Of a stretch of 64,000 nt of DNA, positions 9,015 to 17,604 are shown one piece after another; position 1 is the first letter of the stretch; each line of letters opens with the position of its first letter. This DNA is from Thioalkalivibrio sp. XN279 (GTDB taxonomy: Bacteria > Pseudomonadota > Gammaproteobacteria > Steroidobacterales > XN24): assembly GCF_011089885.1 (NCBI RefSeq), contig NZ_JAANBD010000015.1:186001-250000 (forward strand), given 5' to 3'. The translations under genes and the position numbers were made by a program. A model generated the notes under the pieces. The model did no database searches. It had not been told where the DNA came from and saw only the letters and a program-made list of their open reading frames with translations.

Positions 9015-9404
9015 ATGTCGACGAAGTTCAAGATGCCGCTCATTCCCGCCCTGGCGCTGTGCGCCGCCGCGGTCACTGCCGGTGGCTGCGTGCTGGTGGT
9101 GGACGGCGAGGGCGTGCATCGCGCCAACAGTGACGTGGAGTGGGCCCGGGTGAGCGAACCCGCCCCGGCGTCTTCCACCACAGCGGCGGACGGCGCCCTG
9201 GCCCGGGAAGTGCGCAGCCGCTTCACTGCCGATACTGCCCTGGCGGAGGAGGACATCACCGTGTCCTCGAGCGGCGACGTCGTCACGCTGCACGGGCGCC
9301 TCAGCGACGCAGCGCTGCTCGAGCACGCGCTGCGGGTGGCCGCCGAAGTGCCCGGCGTGACGCGAGTGGTGTCCCGGTTGACAGTCGAGATGGAGGGACA
9401 GTGA
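9015..9404 (+). CDS. BON-domain lipoprotein
   Basis: A 129-residue protein starts at ATG 9015 with a GGAGG-type ribosome site just upstream (in ccggaggttatgaagcc). A signal sequence ends in a lipobox-like TAGGC, so the mature protein would begin at Cys24. Residues 58-125 (LAREVRSRFTADTAL, VSSSGDVVTLHGRLSD, VPGVTRVVSRLTVE) form a BON domain of the OsmY type, associated with outer-membrane maintenance. It follows the ABC permease by 50 bp and precedes the DUF4097 gene by one base, so all three probably share the operon. Confidence 0.8.
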   Translation: MSTKFKMPLIPALALCAAAVTAGGCVLVVDGEGVHRANSDVEWARVSEPAPASSTTAADGALAREVRSRFTADTALAEEDITVSSSGDVVTLHGRLSDAALLEHALRVAAEVPGVTRVVSRLTVEMEGQ

Positions 9405-9405
9405 C

Positions 9406-10500
9406 ATGAGAAACATGCCCTACAAGCTGCTGGCTCCCCTGGTCGCGCTGGCCTGCCTCGCGGCCGGACCGGCGGCCGCCGCCGAGCGCGTGGTGGAGCT
9501 GGAGATCGACGCGCCCGCGCTGCAGGTGACCAACCTCGCCGGCTCGGTGCGTATCGTCCCCGGCGCCGGTGCTGTCGTCCTGCGCGCCACCGTGAAGGCG
9601 GATGACGCTGCCATTGCCGATGCAGTCCGCCTGGAACAGGGGCGGCGCGGCGATACCGCCAGTGTCTCGGTCCGGTTGCCGGACGGCCTGGACGAGGTGC
9701 GCTACGAGGACGAGCAGTTCCGCCGACTCGACGTGCGCCTCGAGTACGAGGGTGAGCGGATCCGTGTCCGCAGCAACGGCGGCGAAACCTTGCGCGTCGA
9801 CCTCGAGCTGCAGCTCCCGGAGGGCACCCAGCTCGAGCTGCGCCAGGGCGTGGGCGACATCGGCGTGGCCGGCGTGGATGCCGACCTGAACCTCAGCCTG
9901 AACTACGGTCATCTGCGCGCCGCCGACGGACAGGGCGTCCTGGTCGCGATGACCCGCGCGGGCGATATCGAGGTGAAAAGCCAGCGCGGCCAGCTCGATG
10001 CGCGCAGCGGTTCCGGCGATGTCGACGTCGAGAACGTGCTCGGCACGACGCGCGCGCGCACCGGCTCCGGCGACGTCAGCCTGAGGGGCGTGGACGGCGA
10101 GATGCAGGTCGAGACCGGTTCGGGGGACCTCGAGCTTGCGGACGTCATCGGCTCGCTGCGCGCCCGTACAGGTTCTGGCGATGTCGAGATCCGCGGCCTC
10201 GGCGCCGGTCCGAAGCTGGATATCGCCACCGGTTCCGGCGACGTGGCGGCTGCGGGCGATCTCGGCGCATTGCGGGACGTGACGGTGCGCACCGGCAGCG
10301 GCGACGTCGCCCTGGCGAGCAGCGCGCCGCTTTCGCTCAAGGTCAGCCTGGCCACCGGCAGCGGCAGCATCAAGGTCGACGTCCCCGTGATGGGCAACGT
10401 CGAGTCCGGGCGCCGCAGCTTCAAGGCCACCATCGGAGCCGGCGAGGGCGAGGCGCGCATCAACACCGGCAGCGGCGACATCTCCATCAAGGCGCCCTGA
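9406..10500 (+). CDS. DUF4097-family secreted beta-repeat protein
   Basis: A 364-residue exported protein has a signal peptide ending PAAAA near residue 25. The C-terminal 170 residues hold eight spaced repeats beginning TGSGDV or close variants (GSGDVDVENV, GSGDVSLRGV, GSGDLELADV, GSGDVEIRGL and so on), each about 20-24 residues, as expected for the right-handed beta-solenoid of DUF4097 proteins. These commonly sit beside envelope-stress or ABC-transporter genes. It ends the YtrA operon. A 10-bp-stem hairpin spans its stop codon and probably terminates transcription from both sides. Confidence 0.85.
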   Translation: MRNMPYKLLAPLVALACLAAGPAAAAERVVELEIDAPALQVTNLAGSVRIVPGAGAVVLRATVKADDAAIADAVRLEQGRRGDTASVSVRLPDGLDEVRYEDEQFRRLDVRLEYEGERIRVRSNGGETLRVDLELQLPEGTQLELRQGVGDIGVAGVDADLNLSLNYGHLRAADGQGVLVAMTRAGDIEVKSQRGQLDARSGSGDVDVENVLGTTRARTGSGDVSLRGVDGEMQVETGSGDLELADVIGSLRARTGSGDVEIRGLGAGPKLDIATGSGDVAAAGDLGALRDVTVRTGSGDVALASSAPLSLKVSLATGSGSIKVDVPVMGNVESGRRSFKATIGAGEGEARINTGSGDISIKAP

Positions 10501-10513
10501 CGCGGCGCCTTGA
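10487..10513. terminator. Bidirectional hairpin between convergent genes
   Basis: A perfect 10-bp stem, TCAAGGCGCC with GGCGCCTTGA, encloses a 7-base loop that contains the TGA of the DUF4097 gene. It lies 4 bp from the purT stop on the opposite strand. Its symmetry and position between convergent genes fit a shared terminator, although no U-tract is strong. Confidence 0.6.
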
Positions 10514-10516
10514 CGG

Positions 10517-11698
10517 CTACAGGCTGATTCTCACTGCCTCGGCAACGCGTCGCGCCTTGGCCCGCGCCTCTTCCAGGCTCTCCCCGCGGGCCAGCGCGAC
10601 GCCGAGCCGGCGCCTGCCCCGCACCTCGGGCTTGCCGAACAGGCGCAGCTCGGTGTCCGGCTCCTCAAGGGCGTCCGACACGCCGCCGTAGCGCATGCGG
10701 TCGGAGTCGCCTGCGCCGAGAATGGCGCAGGACGCCGCGGGGCCACGCTGGCGGATGACCGGCACGGGCAGGCCGAGGATGGCCCGCACGTGCAGGGCGA
10801 ACTCGGACAGGTCCTGCGACGCCAGCGTCACCAGGCCGGTGTCGTGCGGGCGCGGCGAAACCTCGCTGAACAGCACCTCGTCGCCGCGCACGAACAGTTC
10901 CACGCCGAAAATGCCGTGGCCGCCGAGGCGCCCCGTGACCTCCGCCGCGACGTGCTGGGCGCGCTCCAGCGCCAGCGCGGTCATCGGCTGCGGCTGCCAG
11001 GACTCGCGGTAGTCTCCGTCCACCTGCAGGTGGCCGATGGGCGCGCAGAAGCTGGTGCCGTCGCGATGGCGCACCGTCAGCAGCGTAATCTCGTAGTCGA
11101 ACTCGACGAAGCCCTCGACGATGACGCGGCCGGCCCCCGTGCGGCCGCCCTGCTGCGAGTAGTCCCAGGCGTGCTCGATGTCCGCCTCGCTGCGCACGGT
11201 GGACTGGCCCTTGCCCGACGAGCTCATCACCGGCTTGACCACGCAGGGGATGCCGATCTCGGCCACTGCGGCGCGGTACTGCTCCACGGTGTCGGCGAAG
11301 CGGAACGGAGAGGTGGGCAGTCCCAGCTCCTCCGCCGCCAGGCGCCGGATACCTTCGCGGTCCATGGTGAGGCGTGCGGCGAGGGCGGTGGGGATCACCT
11401 GCCAGCCTTCCGCCTCCAGCGCCTGCAGCTCGGCCGTGGCGATGGCCTCGATCTCCGGCACGATGAGCGCGGGACGCTCGGCCTCGACCACGGCGCGCAG
11501 GGCGCTGCGATCGAGCATGTCGATGACATGGCTGCGATGCGCCACCTGCATGGCCGGCGCATTGGCGTAGCGGTCGACGGCGATGACTTCGACGCCGAGG
11601 CGCTGGGCCTCGATGGCGACTTCCTTGCCCAGCTCGCCCGAGCCGAGCAGCAGCATGCGGGTTCCGGTGTCGCTCAGGGGCGTGCCCAGGGTAGTCAT
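10517..11698 (-). CDS. purT: Formate-dependent GAR transformylase PurT
   Basis: The 393-residue product matches PurT, an ATP-grasp enzyme that makes formyl-GAR from GAR, formate and ATP in purine synthesis. [22 protein letters not shown] is the N-terminal pre-ATP-grasp fold; [14 protein letters not shown] is the ATP-grasp P-loop; [15 protein letters not shown] holds the metal ligands. The ATG at 11696-11698 ([12 protein letters not shown]) fits the family start; the longer upstream frame overlaps the antiporter gene. It is the last gene of a minus-strand run after pspF and the antiporter, 22 bp from the latter. Confidence 0.95.
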   Translation of the reverse strand: MTTLGTPLSDTGTRMLLLGSGELGKEVAIEAQRLGVEVIAVDRYANAPAMQVAHRSHVIDMLDRSALRAVVEAERPALIVPEIEAIATAELQALEAEGWQVIPTALAARLTMDREGIRRLAAEELGLPTSPFRFADTVEQYRAAVAEIGIPCVVKPVMSSSGKGQSTVRSEADIEHAWDYSQQGGRTGAGRVIVEGFVEFDYEITLLTVRHRDGTSFCAPIGHLQVDGDYRESWQPQPMTALALERAQHVAAEVTGRLGGHGIFGVELFVRGDEVLFSEVSPRPHDTGLVTLASQDLSEFALHVRAILGLPVPVIRQRGPAASCAILGAGDSDRMRYGGVSDALEEPDTELRLFGKPEVRGRRRLGVALARGESLEEARAKARRVAEAVRISL

Positions 11699-11720
11699 AG
11701 GGTTCTCAGTGCATTCCAGT

Positions 11721-13679
11721 TCAGCGGGAGGTGAAGAGCATGCCCAGGGCATGCTCCAGGTCTTCTGGGCGCCCGAACAGCACCAGCACGTCCTGCTCGC
11801 GCAGGATCGTGTCGGGCAGCGGGTTGCGGCCAACGATACCGTCGCGCCGGATGGCTGTCACGACCACGCCGTGACGCTCCAGGTCCAGCTCCGCCAGGCT
11901 GCGGCCGACAGCGGCGGCTTCTGCCGGCAAGGTGACCGTCTGCAGCTCGGCCTGCTCGGCCTGGCCGGGCTCGCGCGCACTGTCGCGAAACACCGAGCGC
12001 AGGATGGCGTAGCGGTCCCCGCGGATGTTCTGCACTTTTCGTACGACGCGGCCGATGGGCACCTTGAGCAGCGTCAGCATGTGCGAGGCCAGCATCAGGC
12101 TCGCCTCCAGCGTCTCCGGCACCACCTCGGTGGCGCCGGTCTGCAGCAGCAGGTCGAGTTGCGAGTCGTCGCGCGCGCGCACCAGGATCGGCACGTCGGC
12201 AGCCTGCTCACGCACCGCCGCGAGGATACGCGGGGCGGCGCGCTGGCCGGGCACGGTGATGATTACCAGGTCGGCGCGCGACAGCCCTGCCATGCCGAGG
12301 ATGGCGGGATCACTGCAATCGCCCCAGATCACCGGGTCGCCGGCCTCGCGGGCCTTGCCCGCGGTTTCGTGGTCCAGCTCGATGGCCAGGTACTCGATGC
12401 TCTCTTCCTCGAGGATGCGGCCCAGGTTCTGGCCGACGCGCCCGTAGCCGCAGATGACGACGTGATCGCGCTGGGCCGTGGCGGCCACCGGGTCCGGGCC
12501 CGGCGACGGCGGTCGCGGCGGCGGCGCCACGCCGAGCAGGCGCGCGATGGCGTCGCCGTGGCGGATCAGCAGCGGGTTGATGGCCATGCTCAGCACGATG
12601 GCAATGAGCATGGGTTGCACCGCCTCCGGCCCCATCAGCTCGCGCTGGCTGGCCACGGTGAGGATGGCGATGCCAAACTCGCCGCCCTGGCCGAGTGCGA
12701 TCGCAGTCTTGATGGAGGTCTCGCGGGTTTCACGAGCGCGCAGCAGGAGCCCAGCGACGATGGCTGACTTCACCACCGTCAGCAGCAGCAGCGACGCGAT
12801 GACGAAGGGCCACAGCTGCAGCAGGACGCGGAAGTCCAGCGTCACGCCGACCGTGATGAAGAACAGGCCCAGCAGCAGGTCGCGGAACGGCCGGATGTCG
12901 CTCTCGACGCGGTGCCGGAACTCGGTCTCGGCCAGCATCAGGCCGGCCAGGAAAGCGCCCAGCGCCAGCGACAGGCCCACGGCTTCGGTGACCCAGGCGG
13001 CGGCCAGCACCACCAGCAGCACGGTAAGGGTGAACAGTTCGGCGAGGCGCGCGCGCGCGATCTCGCGCATGAAGGGCCGGAGCAGCCAGTGCCCGACCGC
13101 GAGCACGACCACCAGGGCCACGAGCGCCAGCAACACGGCCCGCAGCGGCGCCACCGGGCCGGCGCCACCCGCCAGCACCGGGGCCAGCGCCAGGAACGGC
13201 ACCACGGCAATGTCCTGGAACACGGAGATGCCGATAGCGAGGCTGCCGTGGCGCCGGGTCAGTTCGCCCTGCGCCGCGAGCTGCGGCGCCATCACCGCAG
13301 TCGACGACATCGCGACGGCGCCGCCTAGCAGTATGGCCACGGCCGGCGGGCTGCCGAGCAGCCATGCCCCGGCCACCACCAGCAGCGTCGTGAGCACCAC
13401 CTGCAGCGTGCCGAGCACCACCAGGCTGAAGCCCAGCGAGCGCAGGCGGGGAATGGAGAAGTCCAGCCCGAGCGTGAACAACAGGAAGGCCACGCCGAAC
13501 TCGGCCAGCAGCCGCACTTGCTCCAGTTCCGGCACCACGCCCAGTGCGGCAGGGCCGAGGAACGCGCCGACCAGCACGTAGCCGAACACCGGCGGCAGGT
13601 GCAGGCGTCGCACCGTCGCCAGCGTGAACACCGTGGCGGCGATCAGGATCAGCACGGTGAGCAGCGACAGCTGGCTCAT
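11721..13679 (-). CDS. KefB/CPA2-type monovalent cation:proton antiporter
   Basis: At 652 residues it has about 12 hydrophobic segments (residues 1-385) with the CPA2 antiporter core, then a soluble TrkA-N/RCK NAD-binding domain ([21 protein letters not shown], about residue 412) and a C-terminal TrkA-C domain ending in [14 protein letters not shown]. Such proteins exchange K+ or Na+ for protons and are gated by nucleotides or glutathione conjugates. Whether it is a true KefB cannot be decided here. It follows pspF by 13 bp, so shared transcription with the phage-shock regulator is likely. Confidence 0.88.
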   Translation of the reverse strand: MSQLSLLTVLILIAATVFTLATVRRLHLPPVFGYVLVGAFLGPAALGVVPELEQVRLLAEFGVAFLLFTLGLDFSIPRLRSLGFSLVVLGTLQVVLTTLLVVAGAWLLGSPPAVAILLGGAVAMSSTAVMAPQLAAQGELTRRHGSLAIGISVFQDIAVVPFLALAPVLAGGAGPVAPLRAVLLALVALVVVLAVGHWLLRPFMREIARARLAELFTLTVLLVVLAAAWVTEAVGLSLALGAFLAGLMLAETEFRHRVESDIRPFRDLLLGLFFITVGVTLDFRVLLQLWPFVIASLLLLTVVKSAIVAGLLLRARETRETSIKTAIALGQGGEFGIAILTVASQRELMGPEAVQPMLIAIVLSMAINPLLIRHGDAIARLLGVAPPPRPPSPGPDPVAATAQRDHVVICGYGRVGQNLGRILEEESIEYLAIELDHETAGKAREAGDPVIWGDCSDPAILGMAGLSRADLVIITVPGQRAAPRILAAVREQAADVPILVRARDDSQLDLLLQTGATEVVPETLEASLMLASHMLTLLKVPIGRVVRKVQNIRGDRYAILRSVFRDSAREPGQAEQAELQTVTLPAEAAAVGRSLAELDLERHGVVVTAIRRDGIVGRNPLPDTILREQDVLVLFGRPEDLEHALGMLFTSR

Positions 13680-13692
13680 GGGTTATCTGTCC

Positions 13693-14742
<1,050 letters not shown>

Positions 14743-14833
14743 TGGGCGATCATGCCGAATAATGGTGAATAACGCCACGAAAAAATGGTGACAGAAACCA
14801 GTTTTATGGTCGGCTGCTAGAAAAGGCACGAAA

Positions 14834-14846
14834 AAACAACAGGTTG
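14834..14846 (+). promoter_or_regulatory. Candidate IHF site upstream of pspA
   Basis: The 13-mer AAACAACAGGTTG matches the IHF consensus WATCAANNNNTTR at all but one defined position and follows an A-tract. It lies 16 bp upstream of the -24 element. In enteric psp control IHF bends DNA between PspF-bound sites and the sigma-54 promoter; the same arrangement is inferred here. Confidence 0.45.
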
Positions 14847-14861
14847 CTTTATTCGCCCGCT

Positions 14862-14877
14862 TGGCACGCTTCCTGCA
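14862..14877 (+). promoter_or_regulatory. Sigma-54 promoter of the psp operon
   Basis: TGGCACG-N4-CTGCA gives the invariant GG (-24) and GC (-12) with the required 10-bp spacing. It sits 32 bp upstream of the pspA ATG and downstream of the divergent pspF gene, exactly where a PspF-activated promoter should be. The AT-rich stretch from 14755 to 14850 is the likely PspF-binding/IHF region. Confidence 0.85.
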
Positions 14878-14908
14878 ATTCTCTTGTCAGGACAACGGAG
14901 GAACCGCC

Positions 14909-15586
14909 ATGGGCATTTTTTCCCGCTTTTCTGACATCGTGAATTCGAACATCAACTCCCTGCTGGAGAAGGCCGAGGACCCCGAAAAGATGGTCCGGCT
15001 GATCATCCAGGAAATGGAAGACACCCTGGTCGAGGTGCGCTCCGCGGCCGCCCGCGCCATCGCAGACCGGAAGCAGCTGGAGCGGCGCCTGGCCGAGGCG
15101 CGGCGCGAGGGTGACGACTGGGCGCGCAAGGCCGAGCTGGCGGTGCGCAAGGGTCGCGACGACCTGGCGCGTGCGGCGCTCGGCGAGAAGGCGGCCGCCG
15201 AACAGCGCGTGGCCTCCCTGGAGGCGCAAGGCACACAGATCGAGGAAGCGCTGGCGCGACTCAACGACGACATGGCGCGGCTGCAGGAGAAGCTGTCCGA
15301 CGCCAAGGCGCGGCAGAAGGCCATGGTCGTGCGTCATCGCACCGCAGGGCACCAGCTCGAGATGCGGCGCCAGATCCACGAGTCGAAGATCGACGACGCG
15401 CTGGTGAAGTTCGAAAAGTTCGAGCGTAAGCTCGAGGACGTCGAGGGTCGCGTGGAAGCCTACGACCTCGGCCAGCGCAAGGACCTGGGCCGCGAGTTCG
15501 CCAGCCTCGAGTCCGAAGAGTCGGTGGAGGCCGAACTGGCCGCACTCAAGCAGCGTGTCGGCAGCGAGACCCAGGACAAGGCCTGA
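14909..15586 (+). CDS. pspA: Phage shock protein A
   Basis: The 225-residue product starts MGIFSRFSDIVNSNINSLLE, the amphipathic helix and first coiled-coil segment of PspA/IM30, and continues as an almost entirely helical coiled coil. PspA binds and inhibits PspF in unstressed cells and binds the inner membrane to preserve proton-motive force during stress. The ATG at 14909 has a GGAGGA ribosome site 8 bases upstream. It is the first gene behind the sigma-54 promoter. Confidence 0.95.
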   Translation: MGIFSRFSDIVNSNINSLLEKAEDPEKMVRLIIQEMEDTLVEVRSAAARAIADRKQLERRLAEARREGDDWARKAELAVRKGRDDLARAALGEKAAAEQRVASLEAQGTQIEEALARLNDDMARLQEKLSDAKARQKAMVVRHRTAGHQLEMRRQIHESKIDDALVKFEKFERKLEDVEGRVEAYDLGQRKDLGREFASLESEESVEAELAALKQRVGSETQDKA

Positions 15587-15633
15587 GCCGGGACCGAGGG
15601 AAGGACTGATAACGAGCAGCAGTGAGCATCGTC

Positions 15634-15861
15634 ATGAGTGAATTCATAGGCGCATTCATGATCATCATCGCGGCCGTCGTGTTGCCGCTGGTGGTCATCC
15701 TGCACTACGTCACCAAGTGGAAGTCCTCGCGCACGCTGTCCGGCGACGAGCAGCGCATGCTCGAGGATCTGTGGCAGGACGCGCAGAAGATGGAGAGCCG
15801 CATCAACGCGCTGGAAACCATCCTGGACGACCGCGTGCCCGACTGGAGGAAAAGGACATGA
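15634..15861 (+). CDS. pspB: Phage shock protein B
   Basis: A 75-residue protein with an N-terminal membrane helix (GAFMIIIAAVVLPLVVILHYV) followed by a short cytoplasmic helix rich in charged residues. Its size, the LP...LHY pattern and its place between pspA and pspC match PspB, which together with PspC relays membrane stress to PspA. I chose ATG 15634 because it aligns with the E. coli start; a GTG at 15622 is possible, and neither has a strong ribosome site. Its stop overlaps the pspC ATG by 4 bp. Confidence 0.85.
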   Translation: MSEFIGAFMIIIAAVVLPLVVILHYVTKWKSSRTLSGDEQRMLEDLWQDAQKMESRINALETILDDRVPDWRKRT

Positions 15862-16139
15862 ACCGTCGCATGCGTTCCCTGCGCGGCGTCCGGCTGTACC
15901 GCGACACCGACCACGGCATGATCATGGGCGTGTGCGCCGGCCTCTCGGACCAGTTCGGTTTCCGGCTCGGGCCGCTGCGCATCATCGCCCTGGTGTCCCT
16001 GTTGCTGTTCACCCTGCCGACGCTGCTGGTGTACGTGGCCGCCGGGCTGTTATTGCCCGACAAGCCGCTGCGCTATTACGGCAGCCGTGACGAGCGCGAG
16101 CTGTGGAGCCAGCGCAGTTCGCGGAGGATGCAGGCATGA
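15858..16139 (+). CDS. pspC: Phage shock protein C
   Basis: A 93-residue PspC-domain membrane protein: LYRDTDHGMIMGVCAGLSDQFG is the PspC N-terminal motif and IIALVSLLLFTLPTLLVYVAA the membrane helix, followed by LLLPDKPLRYY. It overlaps pspB at its start (ATGA) and the second PspC-like gene at its end. In the known system PspC partners with PspB to sequester PspA under stress. Confidence 0.9.
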   Translation: MNRRMRSLRGVRLYRDTDHGMIMGVCAGLSDQFGFRLGPLRIIALVSLLLFTLPTLLVYVAAGLLLPDKPLRYYGSRDERELWSQRSSRRMQA

Positions 16140-16525
16140 AGCGTGAACCGAATCCCGCCCGTTTCTACCGCGATCCGGACGCGGGCAAGCTCGGTGGCGT
16201 GTGCGCCGGCGTGGCCGACTTCTTCGGCTTCGACCTGGCGTTGACGCGGGCGCTCACGGTCATCGCCACGTTCTTTTTCCCGACCCTGCTGCTGGTGTAC
16301 CTTGGCCTTTGGTGGCTGCTGCCGACCAAGCCCGGCCAGATGTACCGCAGCGAGGACGACAAGGAGTTCTGGCGCGGCGTGCGCGTGTCACCCGCTGCGA
16401 CGTTGTCCGACGTCCGGCATCGTTTTCGCAGCAACGACGCGCGGTTGCAGCGGATGGAGCGCTACGTCACCTCGCGCAACTTCAGCCTCGACCGCGAGTT
16501 CCAGGACCTGGAGCGCGGCGACTGA
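16136..16525 (+). CDS. Second PspC-domain protein with coiled tail
   Basis: A 129-residue paralogue of pspC. RFYRDPDAGKLGGVCAGVADFFG repeats the PspC motif, a membrane helix follows (ALTVIATFFFPTLLLVYLGL), and then WWLLPTKPG. Unlike the first PspC it has a 55-residue cytoplasmic tail ending SLDREFQDLERGD. That ending resembles the C-terminus of the small protein encoded next (LRRQFRDLERDD). It overlaps pspC by 4 bp, so it is in the same operon. It may be an additional stress sensor with a different output surface. Confidence 0.82.
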   Translation: MKREPNPARFYRDPDAGKLGGVCAGVADFFGFDLALTRALTVIATFFFPTLLLVYLGLWWLLPTKPGQMYRSEDDKEFWRGVRVSPAATLSDVRHRFRSNDARLQRMERYVTSRNFSLDREFQDLERGD

Positions 16526-16571
16526 GGGTTGGTCCGACCAGCCCGCGAACCAATGACAAGGAGAGCATGCC

Positions 16572-16784
16572 GTGCACCCATTCGAGATGGTGGTCATCAT
16601 CGTCTTCCTCGCTCTCGCGGCGAAGGTGATCTCGCAATACATGCAGCACAAGAGGCAGGCCCCGCCGCGCGACGACGGGCGCATTGAGCAGCTCGAGGAA
16701 CGCGTCCGCGTGCTGGAGCAGATCGTCACCGACTCGGGCTACGAGCTGCGCCGCCAGTTCCGCGACCTCGAGCGCGACGACTGA
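16572..16784 (+). CDS. Small single-pass membrane protein of the psp cluster
   Basis: A 70-residue protein: an N-terminal membrane helix (MVVIIVFLALAAKVISQY), a basic stretch, then a coiled-coil helix (IEQLEERVRVLEQIV) and the ending LRRQFRDLERDD. Its layout resembles PspB, and its C-terminus echoes that of the preceding PspC paralogue. GTG 16572 is preferred because of an AAGGAG site 8 bases upstream. It is 46 bp after the PspC paralogue on the same strand, so it is probably the last psp gene. Its own family is unknown to me. Confidence 0.7.
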   Translation: MHPFEMVVIIVFLALAAKVISQYMQHKRQAPPRDDGRIEQLEERVRVLEQIVTDSGYELRRQFRDLERDD

Positions 16785-16902
16785 CGCCAATATCTACCTG
16801 ATATCCTGAGCTTCCGCGCGGCCCGGCCGCGCCGTCGCGCGACCGGCGGAACCGGACGGTGGCGCGGCGCGAACACGTGGCCTGAGCCGCAAGGAAGCCC
16901 TG

Positions 16903-17604
16903 ATGTCGTCCACCGATCATCCCTCCGCCCACATCCAGCTCGAGTCCGTCAGCAAGGACTACGACGAGCACGGCCAGCCCCATCCCGTCCTGCGCGAGGT
17001 CAGCGCCGAGATCGCGCGCGGCGAGCTGATCGTGCTGGTCGGGCGCTCGGGCTCGGGCAAGAGCACCTTGCTGAACATCATCGGCGGGCTGGACCGGCCC
17101 AGCCGGGGCGAAGTGCGCATCGGCGGCCAGCCGCTCTCCGGGCTCTCGGAAGACGGGCTCGCTCGGCTGCGGCGCCGGGACATCGGTTTCGTGTTCCAGT
17201 TCTTCAACCTGGTGCCGACCCTTACGGCGCTGGAGAACCTGCTGCTGCCGCTGGACCTGCTGGGCGTGGAGCGCGCGGAGGCGCGGCAGCGCGCGGAGGA
17301 CTGGCTGCAGGCCGTGGGCCTGCCCGGGCGCGGGAGCTCTTTCCCCGAGGAGATGTCGGGCGGTGAGCAGCAGCGCATCGCGCTCGCCCGCGCGCTCATC
17401 CACCGGCCCGGCCTGGTGATCGCGGACGAGCCCACCGGCAACCTCGACCTGGAGACGGCGCGCCAGGTTCTGGGCCTGCTCGACGACCTGTGCCGGCGCG
17501 AGGGCACCACCCTGGTGATGGCGACCCACAGCCCGGAGGTGGTCGGCGTCGCCGACCGGGTCTTTACCATCCACGACGGGCGCCTGGAGATCTCCACGCC
17601 GTGA
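16903..17604 (+). CDS. LolD-like ABC transporter ATP-binding protein
   Basis: A 233-residue ATPase of the LolD/MacB (FtsE-like) class: Walker A GRSGSGKS, signature MSGGEQQRIALARAL, Walker B GLVIADEPTGNLD, and the switch ATHSPEV. The ATG at 16903 has a GGAAG site upstream. Its stop overlaps the GTG of the large permease, so they form one complex. Such complexes use ATP to move lipoproteins, lipids or peptides out of the inner membrane rather than to import solutes. The upstream psp genes suggest an envelope-related role, but no promoter evidence ties them together. Confidence 0.92.
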   Translation: MSSTDHPSAHIQLESVSKDYDEHGQPHPVLREVSAEIARGELIVLVGRSGSGKSTLLNIIGGLDRPSRGEVRIGGQPLSGLSEDGLARLRRRDIGFVFQFFNLVPTLTALENLLLPLDLLGVERAEARQRAEDWLQAVGLPGRGSSFPEEMSGGEQQRIALARALIHRPGLVIADEPTGNLDLETARQVLGLLDDLCRREGTTLVMATHSPEVVGVADRVFTIHDGRLEISTP

